Positions 23,959 to 33,251 of a DNA stretch of 64,000 nucleotides are shown here, one piece after another. Below the pieces are notes generated by a model. The model was not told the origin of the DNA, did not search any database, and worked only from the letters and a program-made list of their open reading frames with translations. Origin of the DNA: Myxococcota bacterium (GTDB lineage: Bacteria > Myxococcota > XYA12-FULL-58-9 > JALHOP01). The stretch spans positions 40,143 to 104,142 of the forward strand of contig JALHOP010000018.1 of the NCBI GenBank assembly GCA_022842935.1, in the 5' to 3' direction. A program made the translations under genes and the position numbers. The stretch's first letter is position 1, and each line of letters starts with the position of its first letter.

Positions 23959-25037
23959 CCGCTCGTCACCTTTTCGCTGGTGGCACCCGCGTCTTTCATG
24001 GTGAGCGCAATACGCCGCTTCGCTTCGTCGATTGAGAGGACGCGCACCTGGACGTCGTCGCCAACACCCACCACGTCACCGGGTACGCGTACGCGCTTGT
24101 GCGACAGCTCGCTTACGTGGGCGAGGCCTTGCACGCCGGGCTCGATCTCGACGAACGCACCGAAGGTCTCGAGCTTGACGACCTTGCCATTGAAGGTCTG
24201 ACCAACCGGCTTGCGCGCGACGAAGCCGTCGACGGGGTCGGCCTGGGTCGACTTCATCGACAGACCGATGCGCTGCTGGCCCGGTCGCTTCGGATCCTCC
24301 TCGATGCGCATGACATCGACCTCGACTGCGTCGCCTTCCTTGACGACGTCGTGGGCGTCCTTGATGCGCGTGTGCGACAGCGATGCCAGCGGGATCATTC
24401 CGTCGACACCCCCGAGGTCGACGAAGACCCCGAAGTCGGTGATACGACTCACCGTACCCTTGATACGCTGGCCGACCGCGAGCGACTTACGTAGCTCGTC
24501 GCCCTTGGCCCGCCGCTCCGCCTCCATCAAGGCGCGACGCGATAGTACGACGTTGCGTCCTCCTTCGCGGATCTCGCGAACCAGGAACTGCATGGTCTTG
24601 CCAACGAGGGTCTGAGGGTCGTCGCTGAAGTTGATGTCGATCTGTCCGAGCGGACAGAAAGCGCGCGCGCCGCCGACGGTGACCTCGATTCCACCTTTGT
24701 TGACCCCGGTCACGGTCCCCTCGATAGGCATCCCGGCCGCGCGGGCCTGCTCGAGCATCTCGCCGTTCATGCGATCGCGGCCGAGCTTCAGGCCGAGCTC
24801 GATGCCGTCGCGGGTCGAAATGACCATCGCGTCGATGCTGTCGCCAATCGCGAGGTTGCGCTCACCCAGCGCCGCGCGCGGCATGTGGGCCTCCTGGGCG
24901 TGGCCCAAGGCGAAGAATACGTTCTCCTTGCCCACGTGAATGACCTTGGCGCTTACACGGTCACCGACCTGCAAGCGCTTCTGCTTACCGGCGTCGTATT
25001 CTTCGAGGAGGGCTGCGAAATCGTTGTCGTCGCTCAT
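23643..25037 (-). CDS. Multi-S1-domain RNA-binding protein
   Basis: The 464-residue protein is made of S1/OB domains at about residues 21-90, 105-170, 190-262, 282-352 and a weaker one at 360-430. The clearest are 'IKGTVSRITDFGVFVDLGGVDGMI' (in parts) and 'FNGKVVKLETFGAFVEIEPGVQGLAHVSELS' (in parts). It ends 'SLGTLGDLLKKS', usual for this family. It resembles ribosomal protein S1 but is shorter, so a specialised RNA-binding role is likely. Its ATG overlaps the stop of the flavoprotein gene. Confidence 0.85.
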   Translation of the reverse strand: MSDDNDFAALLEEYDAGKQKRLQVGDRVSAKVIHVGKENVFFALGHAQEAHMPRAALGERNLAIGDSIDAMVISTRDGIELGLKLGRDRMNGEMLEQARAAGMPIEGTVTGVNKGGIEVTVGGARAFCPLGQIDINFSDDPQTLVGKTMQFLVREIREGGRNVVLSRRALMEAERRAKGDELRKSLAVGQRIKGTVSRITDFGVFVDLGGVDGMIPLASLSHTRIKDAHDVVKEGDAVEVDVMRIEEDPKRPGQQRIGLSMKSTQADPVDGFVARKPVGQTFNGKVVKLETFGAFVEIEPGVQGLAHVSELSHKRVRVPGDVVGVGDDVQVRVLSIDEAKRRIALTMKDAGATSEKVTSGQTIEVTVASAERGGVVVTMPSGAEGFLPAAETGTPPGTELARAFPPGSKVTVRVMDAGGKGRPRVSKRSHDEAEERGMVDAYNRSSGAPRSLGTLGDLLKKSGR

Positions 25038-26275
25038 GCGGCCGAGGGGCTTAGCACGCTGGTGGCGGCCAACGTAAGACCAACACGCCTACCGGTGACC
25101 CATGCCCACAGGAAGTTGAACCCCCCAATTCGGCCTTTGACGTCGAGCATCTCGCCGCAAATGAACAGCCCCGGGACAACGCGACTCTCCAGCGTCTTGA
25201 GGGAGAGCTCCTCGAGAGGGATGCCTCCGGCGGTTACCTCGGCGGTGCGATAGCCTTCGCTGCCTGTGACCGCGAGCGGGCAACTCGTGAGCTCGGTTAG
25301 GAGCCGCTTGCGTTCTTCGCGCGACAGATCGCTTGCCATACGCTCTAAGGGCACCCCGCATCGTTCGAACAATGTGTCGGCGAGGCGGCGCGGTAGATAT
25401 TCGCGCACCAAAGTGACGACGGCGCGCTTTTGAGGCGTCGTGAATAGGCGCTCCCAGTCCACGCCGGGTGCCCAGCTTGCCGCCAGCACCTCCGCGGGCA
25501 CCGGCTGCGTAAAGTGGCGGCTGACATCCAGCGTTGAGGGGCCGGAGAAGCCCGTGTGCGTGAAGAGAAAATCTTCGCGGCGCTTTGCGAGGCTCTTGCC
25601 TCCGCTCGCGCGCACGTCGAGCTCGACGTTGAGCGACAAGCCGGCGAGGTCGTGCCAGCGTCTGTCGTCCGTAAGCAACGGGACAAGCGCCGCGTAGGTC
25701 GGAAGCACCGTGTGTCCGAGCTTCTTCGCCATCGCCCAGGTGCCGCCGTCGCTACCGGTGCGCGGCATCGACAGGCCGCCACCCGAGAGCACGACACGCG
25801 TCGCGCGTAACGTCTCGCCGCTCTCGAGAGTGATGGCGAAGATATCGCCATCGCGGACGAGGTCGATAACCCGCGCTTCACCGCGTAGCGTGACGTGGGC
25901 TCTCGAGAGCCCCGCGAGCAAGGCGTCGACGACGTCTTTCGATCGATCGCTCACCGGGAACATCTTGCCGGTGGACTCGACCTTCATTGGGATGCCGAGG
26001 TCGCTGCTGAAGAAGCGCTTAACCTCTTCGAGCGGCCACGACATCAACACGTTGCGCATGGCATTGAGAGAGCCGCTGGTGTGATAGTCGGCGAGCGTCA
26101 TGATCGACGGTAGGATGTTGCAACGCCCACCTCCGCTGACGCGGATCTTGGCGCCGGGCACACGGCGCGACTCGAGTAGCAAGACTGGGACGCCTGCGTT
26201 GCCCGCGAAGATAGCGGCCATCATGCCCGCGGCGCCGCTGCCAATAATCACCACAGGATGAATCACGTGGCTCAC
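25034..26275 (-). CDS. HI0933-family NAD(P)/FAD-dependent oxidoreductase (BaiN/YhiN-like)
   Basis: The 413-residue protein has an N-terminal FAD-binding motif (VVIIGSGAAGMMAAIFA), the family-specific 'GAKIRVSGGGRCNI', 'GGLSMPRTGSDGGTWAMAKKLGH' (in parts) and a C-terminal 'VPGLFICGEMLDVKGRIGGFNF'. These are hallmarks of HI0933 flavoproteins, soluble oxidoreductases with largely unknown substrates. It is coupled on both sides by 4-bp overlaps, to the hybrid kinase upstream and the S1 protein downstream. Confidence 0.88.
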   Translation of the reverse strand: MSHVIHPVVIIGSGAAGMMAAIFAGNAGVPVLLLESRRVPGAKIRVSGGGRCNILPSIMTLADYHTSGSLNAMRNVLMSWPLEEVKRFFSSDLGIPMKVESTGKMFPVSDRSKDVVDALLAGLSRAHVTLRGEARVIDLVRDGDIFAITLESGETLRATRVVLSGGGLSMPRTGSDGGTWAMAKKLGHTVLPTYAALVPLLTDDRRWHDLAGLSLNVELDVRASGGKSLAKRREDFLFTHTGFSGPSTLDVSRHFTQPVPAEVLAASWAPGVDWERLFTTPQKRAVVTLVREYLPRRLADTLFERCGVPLERMASDLSREERKRLLTELTSCPLAVTGSEGYRTAEVTAGGIPLEELSLKTLESRVVPGLFICGEMLDVKGRIGGFNFLWAWVTGRRVGLTLAATSVLSPSAA

Positions 26276-28755
26276 GGCGCGCCCGCGATGTCGGACACCA
26301 ACTGTTTGAGGCGCGCGATGTCGACGGGCTTCGTCAAGTGAGCGTCGAAGCCAGCATCTCGCGACCGCTCGCGATCACGCGCCTGGCCGTACCCTGACAC
26401 GGCGACGACGCGCGTCGCCGCGGTGCGAGGGTCACTCGCGCGTAGAGCGGCAGCGACCTGGTAGCCGTCCATGCCGGGTAGCCCGATATCGAGAAGCACG
26501 AGCTGGGGTTCCATGCTGTCGGCGATGCGGAGCGCCGAAGGTCCGTCGCCGGCAACCTCGACCTTGTGACCCCAAAGCGTGAGCAGTTGCGCCAACGACT
26601 CGGCCGCGTCGATGTTGTCGTCCACCACCAGCACCTTGAGCGAGGCCTGCACTGTCTGCCTCGGCGTAGCCGGTGTCGAAGCGACCTCGCTTGGCGGGGC
26701 CTGCGTGAGAGGGAGGCGAACCGTGAACTCGCTGCCGCGGCCCACGCCCTCGCTATGCACCGCCACCTGGCCGCCGTGCATCTCGGCGATGCGCTGGACC
26801 ATAGTGAGGCCGATTCCGAGGCCTCCTTGGGCACGGTCGAGGGCGCGCGACGCTTGCATGAATGGCTCGAAGACGTGCGGCAAGATGTCTGGGGCGATCC
26901 CGATGCCCGTATCGCGGACACGCACCACGATCTCGTCGCCGTGGCCTTGCACCGTTAGGCGAACATGGCCGCCAGGCTCGGTGTACTTCGCGGCGTTGTT
27001 CAAGAGGTTGGTGAAAACCTGGTCGAGGCGGACCGGATCTGCTTCGACCCACAACCCATCGGCGATCTCACACGTGAGCTCGTGACGGCGAGCCGTCATG
27101 ATGTGACTAGCTGTGTCCGCGGCGGCGCGCGCGACGGGGCCGATCTCGATGGGGCTTCTACGCAGCTCGATCTTGCCGCTGGTGACGCGCGAGACGTCCA
27201 GTAAGTCGTCGACCAGCCGAGCGAGGTGATGCACCTGGCGCTCGATGGTGTCGAGGAGCCGCTCGGCTTGCACCGGAGATTTGGTCTCGCGGATGAGCTG
27301 GATGCCGGTCAACATTGGCGCGAGTGGGTTACGGAGCTCGTGCGAGAGCATCGCCAGAAACTCATCCTTCCGACGGTCAGAGTCGCGTGCGTCACGGTGC
27401 AGGCGAGCGCGTTCGATGGCCTGAGCGCCTTGGCGGGCGAGGGCGTAAAGGAAGCTCTGGTCTTCAGGCGTGAAATGTTGGGTCGCGTGGAAGGAGAGGC
27501 CGAACACGGCGGTCGGACGGTCGTGAGTGACGAGGGGAACGGCGCACAACGCGGCGGTGCCTGGCGCGAGCCGCGACAGTTGAGGGAACTCCCGTGCGTA
27601 GTCTTCAGGCGTGGGGACCCAGACGGGTCGCCCAGAACGAAAAGCAACCGCCGCGGGGGTTGGGCTATCGATGGCGATGGAGCGGTACGCGTCGACCAGC
27701 GCGCTGTCGTAGCCGTGGTGCTGAAGGACCGTGAGGTGCGCTCCGTCGGGCGTCGGCAGCATGATCATGCCTGCGTAGGCACGCATGGCGGCGACCGCTT
27801 GACCCACGATGATGGTACCGATGGTTTCGACGTCGAGCGCGCCCACGAGCTGCGCGGTGATCGCTTGCAGGCGCGTGGTTCGCTCGGCCGAACGCTCGGC
27901 GACTTTGCGCGCGCGCTGCTCGGCCCGGTAGAGCCGCGCGTTACTCGCGGCGAGTCCGAAACGTCGGGATAGGTCTTCGGCGAGCACCAAGGCCTCGGTG
28001 CTGATCTTACGAGCGCTGTCGTTCGCCGCCAAGGTCAACGCCGCGATTCCGCCATCGCGGCCAATGAGCGGCACGACGATCGCCGCCTTGCAGGGCGAAT
28101 CGCGGTCGCCGAAAGGACTGGTGTCTTCGCCGACGATACGCGCCGGACGTCCTTGCAGCACCTCGTCGATCGCGGAGCCTGGGGCGACGACGCGCTCGCC
28201 AATGCGCGAAACGCGTCGGGCTCCGGCCTCTCGGTAAGCGATCGTCGCGAGACCGTTGGGAGCATCGGATGGACGCAGGTGAACAGAGCACCAGTCGGCG
28301 TAGGTGACGACCGCAAGCTCAGCCATGCGCGACCAGATGTGCGGACTGTCTCCATCGGTTTCGAGCAGCACCATGGCGTCACTGAAGAAACGGCGTGCCT
28401 CCAGGGCCCGCTGCTCGCTGGAGACATCGGCCAAGGCGAGTGTCACTCCGCGCACCGGCTCGCCATCAGGCATCGCGGTGGCACAAAGATAGCGACGCCC
28501 GTTCGGGAAGGTCGCGAGGGCAGTGTCTTCCACGCGCTGCCCGGCGAGACCGTTGCATACCAGCCGAGCGATGACGTCGAGACCGCCGCCCAGGTGGGTC
28601 GAGACCGCCTGGCCAACCGGTGAGCCCTCGAAGAGGCGACGGTAGGCGGGGTTCGCGAGCCGGCAAATGCCAGCGACGTCGTAGTAGGCGACCGCCAAAG
28701 GCAACGCATCAACGACGCTTGCGAGCGGCGCTTCGTCCTCCCCCAACCCGGCCAT
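26272..28755 (-). CDS. Hybrid sensor histidine kinase (PAS-GAF-GAF-HisKA-HATPase-REC)
   Basis: The 827-residue cytoplasmic kinase has no membrane segment. A PAS domain (about 12-105) is followed by two GAF domains (about 135-270 and 305-455). HisKA follows, with the phospho-acceptor H472 in 'MLSHELRNPLAPM', then a HATPase with 'LLNNAAKYTEPGG' and 'DTGIGIAPDILPHVFEPFMQ', and a C-terminal receiver with D756 in 'VLLDIGLPGMDGY'. It probably senses an internal signal. The stop overlaps the flavoprotein ATG. Confidence 0.92.
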   Translation of the reverse strand: MAGLGEDEAPLASVVDALPLAVAYYDVAGICRLANPAYRRLFEGSPVGQAVSTHLGGGLDVIARLVCNGLAGQRVEDTALATFPNGRRYLCATAMPDGEPVRGVTLALADVSSEQRALEARRFFSDAMVLLETDGDSPHIWSRMAELAVVTYADWCSVHLRPSDAPNGLATIAYREAGARRVSRIGERVVAPGSAIDEVLQGRPARIVGEDTSPFGDRDSPCKAAIVVPLIGRDGGIAALTLAANDSARKISTEALVLAEDLSRRFGLAASNARLYRAEQRARKVAERSAERTTRLQAITAQLVGALDVETIGTIIVGQAVAAMRAYAGMIMLPTPDGAHLTVLQHHGYDSALVDAYRSIAIDSPTPAAVAFRSGRPVWVPTPEDYAREFPQLSRLAPGTAALCAVPLVTHDRPTAVFGLSFHATQHFTPEDQSFLYALARQGAQAIERARLHRDARDSDRRKDEFLAMLSHELRNPLAPMLTGIQLIRETKSPVQAERLLDTIERQVHHLARLVDDLLDVSRVTSGKIELRRSPIEIGPVARAAADTASHIMTARRHELTCEIADGLWVEADPVRLDQVFTNLLNNAAKYTEPGGHVRLTVQGHGDEIVVRVRDTGIGIAPDILPHVFEPFMQASRALDRAQGGLGIGLTMVQRIAEMHGGQVAVHSEGVGRGSEFTVRLPLTQAPPSEVASTPATPRQTVQASLKVLVVDDNIDAAESLAQLLTLWGHKVEVAGDGPSALRIADSMEPQLVLLDIGLPGMDGYQVAAALRASDPRTAATRVVAVSGYGQARDRERSRDAGFDAHLTKPVDIARLKQLVSDIAGAP

Positions 28756-28860
28756 GGCTCATCTCATGACGGGGGGCGCTCCGCCTCGTCAAGCCGCATT
28801 CGAGTTGGGGGTGGGGTAGGGCGCACGCGTGTATGGGTAGCGAGAGCCCGTCACTGCCGC

Positions 28861-28986
28861 ATGGCATGCGAAGGGGAAGCGGTACGCGAATACACGGACC
28901 GCTACGATTTGTCCTTGCGTAAACCCATCGGTGTCGGCGAGCTGGTGCAGGCAGTGCACGCACTGATCGGAGACCAAGGAACGTGA
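28861..28986 (+). pseudogene. Remnant of a response-regulator receiver domain (C-terminal end only)
   Basis: The frame ending in TGA 28984-28986 encodes '...YDLSLRKPIGVGELVQAVHALIGD', which matches the last strand and helix of a receiver domain, including the conserved Lys-Pro. No phosphorylated Asp or N-terminal half is present upstream. The stop overlaps the next gene's GTG (GTGA). It looks like the relic of a response regulator whose front was deleted near the divergent kinase gene. Confidence 0.5.
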
Positions 28987-30878
28987 GGAAAGTTGGGCTC
29001 ATGCTTGTGCTGCTCGCAGCATGTGGGAGCTCACCACTGCCGGCGCCGGATTTCCCAAAGGTCCCCTCCGCGCTCGCCGAACAAGCGCGTTATGGAGTCG
29101 TCACCCTGCGCGAGGCGTCGATTTCGATGATCGCCGCCGGTGATGGGGCAACGGTGCCTGCGGTGCGTATCGAGGAGCTTACGCGTATTCTGGTGACGGG
29201 TGAGCTGCAGCCGTCCATGCACGCGCGCACGATCGTTCCGAGCGATGGCTGCTTCGTTACGCGGGCGCAAGCTCGCCTCGCGAGCAAGGGCAAGCGCAGC
29301 ATCGACATCGACGGTCTTGTCGGTGCTCCGCCGGTGCCTGCCGATGTCGCGCAGCTCCCACGTTGGGGTGGGGCACGACCGGTGGTCGAGCTGGCGCTCC
29401 CAGCTCCAGCGGTCAACGATCTACTCGACTTCTTCGTCGAGCAGACCTGCATTCGCGGCTTCGACATGGTGCCCCCAGTGATCTTCGGTTCGGCCATGCC
29501 GACGATCGATAGCAAGCTGACCATCCGTGCCGACGCGAGCTTTCAGGTCAGGGTGGTGGCATCGAAAGGTGGCGACCAGGTGACGAACCTACCGTCCCAA
29601 AAGCAGGGCTCGAAGACGATCTGGGCGCTGAGCGAGCGCGACCTGCCTGCCTATTCTGACGACGACTTCTCGATTGACCCGCAACATCTCGGGCCATGGG
29701 CGCAGGTGGTCATTGGCTCGGTGATGGGACCCGGGGGCGAGAAGAGCTATGCCGATGGCTGGAGCTCCGTCGCCGCGCACGTCCGCGAGGCTGCTGAGGC
29801 GGCGTCACCCGTGGGCACCCCCGATGGCGAGCTGAAGGGTTCAGCGACGGCGCGCCTGCGCAAGCTGCGTGACCGGCTTGCCCCTCGGGTCGCACGCGCT
29901 CGCTTTGCGCCGGCCCGCCGCTATTCCGACATCCCCGCGAATGGCGCGACTCCATTCGAGGCGGCGGCCGCTATCGTTCTCGCCAGCAAAGACGCACCCG
30001 ACCGCGGTCACCTGGCGCTCGCGACGTTGGCAGATGGTCCGCTCCTCGTGGACAGCGTGCCGACCTTGTATCCGTTCCGAGCCGTTCTGGTCGCGACGCG
30101 CGCCAACGGGGGCTGGCAGTTCGACGATCCCACCTGTCTCAACTGCGCACCAGGTCACCTGCCCAGCGATCTAGCGGGTGGCAGGGCGCTCGTGATCACC
30201 GACGACGGCTATGAAATCACCGAGGTGCCGTTCGGCGCCACCGAGACCTCGCGCTCGCGCTTGCAGATCGCTTGGCAACTGTCGGGTGACGAATTGTCTG
30301 GGTCCGTTTTGGCGGACTTCGAGGGTAGTGGTGCCCGCAAGCTCGCTTCGCTGATGGACGCGGCGACGGTTCAGGCGAGCCCCGAGTGGTTGGCCTCGGT
30401 GCGGGGCGCGCTGTTCGGGAGCGCCACGGGCCTCGACCTCGTCAGCGTCGGCGAAACGTCACCTGCCAACGCCCGCGTCTTCGAGATGCGGTTTCAGATC
30501 GCAGCGCGCGCTGACTCGACCGGCGCACTCCTGCGTCTGCCGCTTTACCGCGTCGCTGGTCCATGGGTGCCATGGCTTACACCGCTCAACGAGCCGCGCG
30601 ATGTCGTGCTGCCCGGGCCGCTGCGCGCGGAGACCACCGTGACCATCACCGTGCCAAAATCGTTCAGCATGGCGCGCATCGCCGATATTGCCTTGCGAAA
30701 GACGGTTGGCGAGTACCAGCTTCATGTCGAGCAGCGCGATGACGTGGTCACGATAAGCCGCCGAGTCGGCCTGTTCACGCGTCATGTACCCAAAGAACGC
30801 TACGGCGAGCTTCGCGAGCTCGTGCTCGCCGCGGCGGATGCTGACGCCCAGGTCATCGAGCTCACAGTCGGTAGGTGA
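28983..30878 (+). CDS. DUF3857/transglutaminase-like lipoprotein lacking catalytic residues
   Basis: The 631-residue lipoprotein has a lipobox (LMLVLLAACGS). The middle resembles DUF3857 followed by a transglutaminase-like fold ('SYADGWSSVAAHV', then 'GWQFDDPTCLNCAPGHLPSDLAGG', in parts). At the place where active members carry G-D-C-K-D, it reads N-G-A-T-P-F. The usual F-D-H region reads Y-P-F-R-A, so the catalytic Cys and His appear lost. The end is beta-rich. Likely an inactive binding protein in the periplasm. Confidence 0.55.
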   Translation: MRKVGLMLVLLAACGSSPLPAPDFPKVPSALAEQARYGVVTLREASISMIAAGDGATVPAVRIEELTRILVTGELQPSMHARTIVPSDGCFVTRAQARLASKGKRSIDIDGLVGAPPVPADVAQLPRWGGARPVVELALPAPAVNDLLDFFVEQTCIRGFDMVPPVIFGSAMPTIDSKLTIRADASFQVRVVASKGGDQVTNLPSQKQGSKTIWALSERDLPAYSDDDFSIDPQHLGPWAQVVIGSVMGPGGEKSYADGWSSVAAHVREAAEAASPVGTPDGELKGSATARLRKLRDRLAPRVARARFAPARRYSDIPANGATPFEAAAAIVLASKDAPDRGHLALATLADGPLLVDSVPTLYPFRAVLVATRANGGWQFDDPTCLNCAPGHLPSDLAGGRALVITDDGYEITEVPFGATETSRSRLQIAWQLSGDELSGSVLADFEGSGARKLASLMDAATVQASPEWLASVRGALFGSATGLDLVSVGETSPANARVFEMRFQIAARADSTGALLRLPLYRVAGPWVPWLTPLNEPRDVVLPGPLRAETTVTITVPKSFSMARIADIALRKTVGEYQLHVEQRDDVVTISRRVGLFTRHVPKERYGELRELVLAAADADAQVIELTVGR

Positions 30879-30882
30879 TGTC

Positions 30883-31737
30883 ATGGCCACGATCATCGAT
30901 GGGAAGGCGCTGGCCCAGCGCGTGCGCGAAGGCCTAAAGGCCGACATCGCCCGCGTGGTGGCTGCCCGGGGGCGGCCGCCGGGGCTTGCGGTCGTGCTCG
31001 TTGGCGACGATCCCGCCTCGGCGGTTTATGTCCGCAACAAGGAGACCGCGGCGAACGGTATCGGGATGTTCTCCGAGGTCATCCGGCGTCCGGCGGGGAC
31101 GGGGCAGCAGGAACTCATGGATATCGTCGCGCGGCTCAATCAGCGTGACGATGTTGACGGGTACCTCGTGCAGTTGCCTCTGCCGAAGGGTCTCGATGTC
31201 GCCGCAGTCACAAACGCGATCGATGCCAACAAGGACGCGGATGGATTGCACCCCTTGAATCTCGGCCGTCTGGTGACAGGTGAGCCAGGTCCGCGGCCGT
31301 GCACCGCGGCGGGGTGTCTTGCGCTCATCGACGACGTTGGTGTGAAGCTCGAGGGCAAACACGCGGTGGTCATCGGCCGCAGCACAATCGTCGGCAAGCC
31401 CACGGCGCTCATGCTTCTCGAGCGCAACGCGACGGTCACCATGTGCCACTCCCGCACGCACGATCTCGCCTCGGAAGTGCGCCGCGCCGATATCGTGGTA
31501 GCGGCGGTTGGTAGGCCTGGGCTCGTGCGGGGTGAATGGCTAAAGCCGGGCGCCGTCGTCATCGACGTCGGGACTACGCGCGACCAGGCGGGCAAGCTTC
31601 GCGGCGACGTCGACTTCGACTCGGCGGTCGCGGTCGCGTCGGCGATCACGCCCGTCCCTGGCGGGGTTGGACCCATGACCATTGCCATGTTGTTGACCAA
31701 CGCGGTTCACGCCGCAGTTCGTCGCTCGCGCGGTTGA
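30883..31737 (+). CDS. folD: Bifunctional methylenetetrahydrofolate dehydrogenase/cyclohydrolase
   Basis: The 284-residue enzyme interconverts methylene-, methenyl- and formyl-tetrahydrofolate in the cytoplasm. Visible motifs are 'YVRNKETAANGIG' with the catalytic Lys, 'DGYLVQLPLPKGLD', the dinucleotide site 'VVIGRSTIVGKP', and 'ITPVPGGVGPMTIAML'. The usual P-x-T-P-x-G reads PCTAAG here. Length is normal. It stands directly before gcvT and gcvH, so one-carbon units made by glycine cleavage are probably passed to FolD. Confidence 0.95.
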   Translation: MATIIDGKALAQRVREGLKADIARVVAARGRPPGLAVVLVGDDPASAVYVRNKETAANGIGMFSEVIRRPAGTGQQELMDIVARLNQRDDVDGYLVQLPLPKGLDVAAVTNAIDANKDADGLHPLNLGRLVTGEPGPRPCTAAGCLALIDDVGVKLEGKHAVVIGRSTIVGKPTALMLLERNATVTMCHSRTHDLASEVRRADIVVAAVGRPGLVRGEWLKPGAVVIDVGTTRDQAGKLRGDVDFDSAVAVASAITPVPGGVGPMTIAMLLTNAVHAAVRRSRG

Positions 31738-31769
31738 CCGCGACTGCGTTGGTTGAGGATAAGCGCGTC

Positions 31770-32870
31770 GTGACCGAACTTCGACGTACACCGTTTCATT
31801 CCATGCACGCTGCCGCCGGAGCGCGCTTCGTGCCTTTTGCCGGCTACGAGATGCCGGTCCAGTTCGCCGGCCTCATCGCCGAGCATCAAGCAGTCCGCAC
31901 TGCCTGCGGCGTTTTCGACGTATCGCACATGGGCGAGGTCGAGGTCTTTGGACCCGAGGCGCTGGCTGGCTTGCAGTGGCTCGTGACCAACGACATCAGC
32001 AAGCTGGTCGATGGTAAAGCTCTGTACACCGTCATGTGCGTCGCCAACGGCGGAATCGTCGACGACCTCATCGTCTATCGTGAAAAAGCCGACCGCTATT
32101 TCATCTGCATCAACGCGAGTCGGCGCCACGACGACGTGGCCCACATGAAGTCGGAGCTGTCGCGCTTCGCATGTACGGTGACCGACGTCTCCGATGCGTG
32201 GGGCCAGCTTGCCGTTCAAGGACCCAACGCCGACGACGTCATTGCATCCATGACCACGGCCGAAGTTCGCGACATGGCCCCGTTCACCTGGCTCGATGCT
32301 ACGGTCGGTGGGGCCCCGGTACGCATCGCCCGCACCGGCTACACTGGTGAGCCTGGCTTCGAAATCTACGTGCGTCCGCGCGATGCCGCGACGTTCTGGG
32401 ACGCGTTGATGAAGGCCGGCAAGCCGCATGGCCTCGTGCCCTGCGGTCTCGGCGCGCGCGACACGCTGCGACTCGAGATGAAGTACGCACTCTACGGCAA
32501 CGACATCGACCTCGAGCACACGCCTCTCGAAGCAGGTCTGGGTTGGGTCGTGAAGCTCGACAAAGGCGACTTTCTCGGTCGCGCGGCGCTGGTTCGCCAA
32601 AAGGAAGACGGCATTGCGCGCAAGCTCGTGGGTTTCACCATGCGTGACCGCGGCATCCCACGCCAGGGCTACGTCATCCGCCATGGCGGAAAAGACGTCG
32701 GCGTCGTCACTAGCGGTACGCATAGCCCGTCCCTGAACGCCCCCATCGGCGTCGGCTACGTGCCAGCTAATCTCGCAGCCGTGGGCAGCACCTTCGACGT
32801 CGTCATTCGCGACCGCGCGGTTCCCGCGGAGGTCGCGAAGACGCCCTTTTACAGAAGAGACGAGCGATGA
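31770..32870 (+). CDS. gcvT: Aminomethyltransferase, T protein of the glycine cleavage system
   Basis: The 366-residue protein transfers the aminomethyl carbon from lipoylated GcvH to tetrahydrofolate, releasing ammonia. Motifs include 'FDVSHMGEVEVFGPEA', 'YTVMCVANGGIVDDLIVYR', 'RTGYTGEPGFEIYV' and 'GARDTLRLEMKYALYGND'. GTG 31770 is the chosen start. Only 32 bases separate it from folD, so no glycine riboswitch fits here. The stop overlaps gcvH. Confidence 0.95.
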   Translation: MTELRRTPFHSMHAAAGARFVPFAGYEMPVQFAGLIAEHQAVRTACGVFDVSHMGEVEVFGPEALAGLQWLVTNDISKLVDGKALYTVMCVANGGIVDDLIVYREKADRYFICINASRRHDDVAHMKSELSRFACTVTDVSDAWGQLAVQGPNADDVIASMTTAEVRDMAPFTWLDATVGGAPVRIARTGYTGEPGFEIYVRPRDAATFWDALMKAGKPHGLVPCGLGARDTLRLEMKYALYGNDIDLEHTPLEAGLGWVVKLDKGDFLGRAALVRQKEDGIARKLVGFTMRDRGIPRQGYVIRHGGKDVGVVTSGTHSPSLNAPIGVGYVPANLAAVGSTFDVVIRDRAVPAEVAKTPFYRRDER

Positions 32871-33244
32871 GCCTTCCGAAGGACCTCAAGTACACGAAAG
32901 ATCACGAGTGGCTGAAGCTGGCCGGCGACGTGGCGACCATTGGCATCACCAAGTACGCCGGTGAACAGCTCGGCGATGTCGTCTTCGTGGAGCTACCAAA
33001 GATCGGGACCAAGGTGAACGCAGGTGCCAGCTTCGGCACCGTGGAGTCCGTCAAGGCGGTCAGCGACTTGTTCGCGCCAGTGGGCGGTGAAGTGATCGAA
33101 GTCAACGAGGCGCTCATCAAGGCGCCAGAGACCGTCAACGCGGACCCATACGGCGCTGCCTGGATGGTGAAGCTCAAGCTCGCCTCAGCGAGCGATGCCA
33201 GCGGTTTGCTTTCGGCGGATGACTACCAGGCGTTGATTGGTTGA
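32867..33244 (+). CDS. gcvH: Glycine cleavage system H protein
   Basis: The 125-residue lipoyl carrier shuttles the methylamine group between the P, T and L proteins. The lipoylated Lys is in 'FGTVESVKAVSDLFAPVGGEV' (in parts), and the N-terminus 'YTKDHEWLKLAGDVATIGIT' is standard. The ATG overlaps the gcvT stop (ATGA). No gcvP follows; the P protein must be encoded elsewhere. Confidence 0.95.
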   Translation: MSLPKDLKYTKDHEWLKLAGDVATIGITKYAGEQLGDVVFVELPKIGTKVNAGASFGTVESVKAVSDLFAPVGGEVIEVNEALIKAPETVNADPYGAAWMVKLKLASASDASGLLSADDYQALIG

Positions 33245-33251
33245 ATGTCCG

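Noticed and set aside
31738..31769. Glycine riboswitch before gcvT
   Set aside because: Only 32 bases separate folD and gcvT, far too short for the riboswitch.
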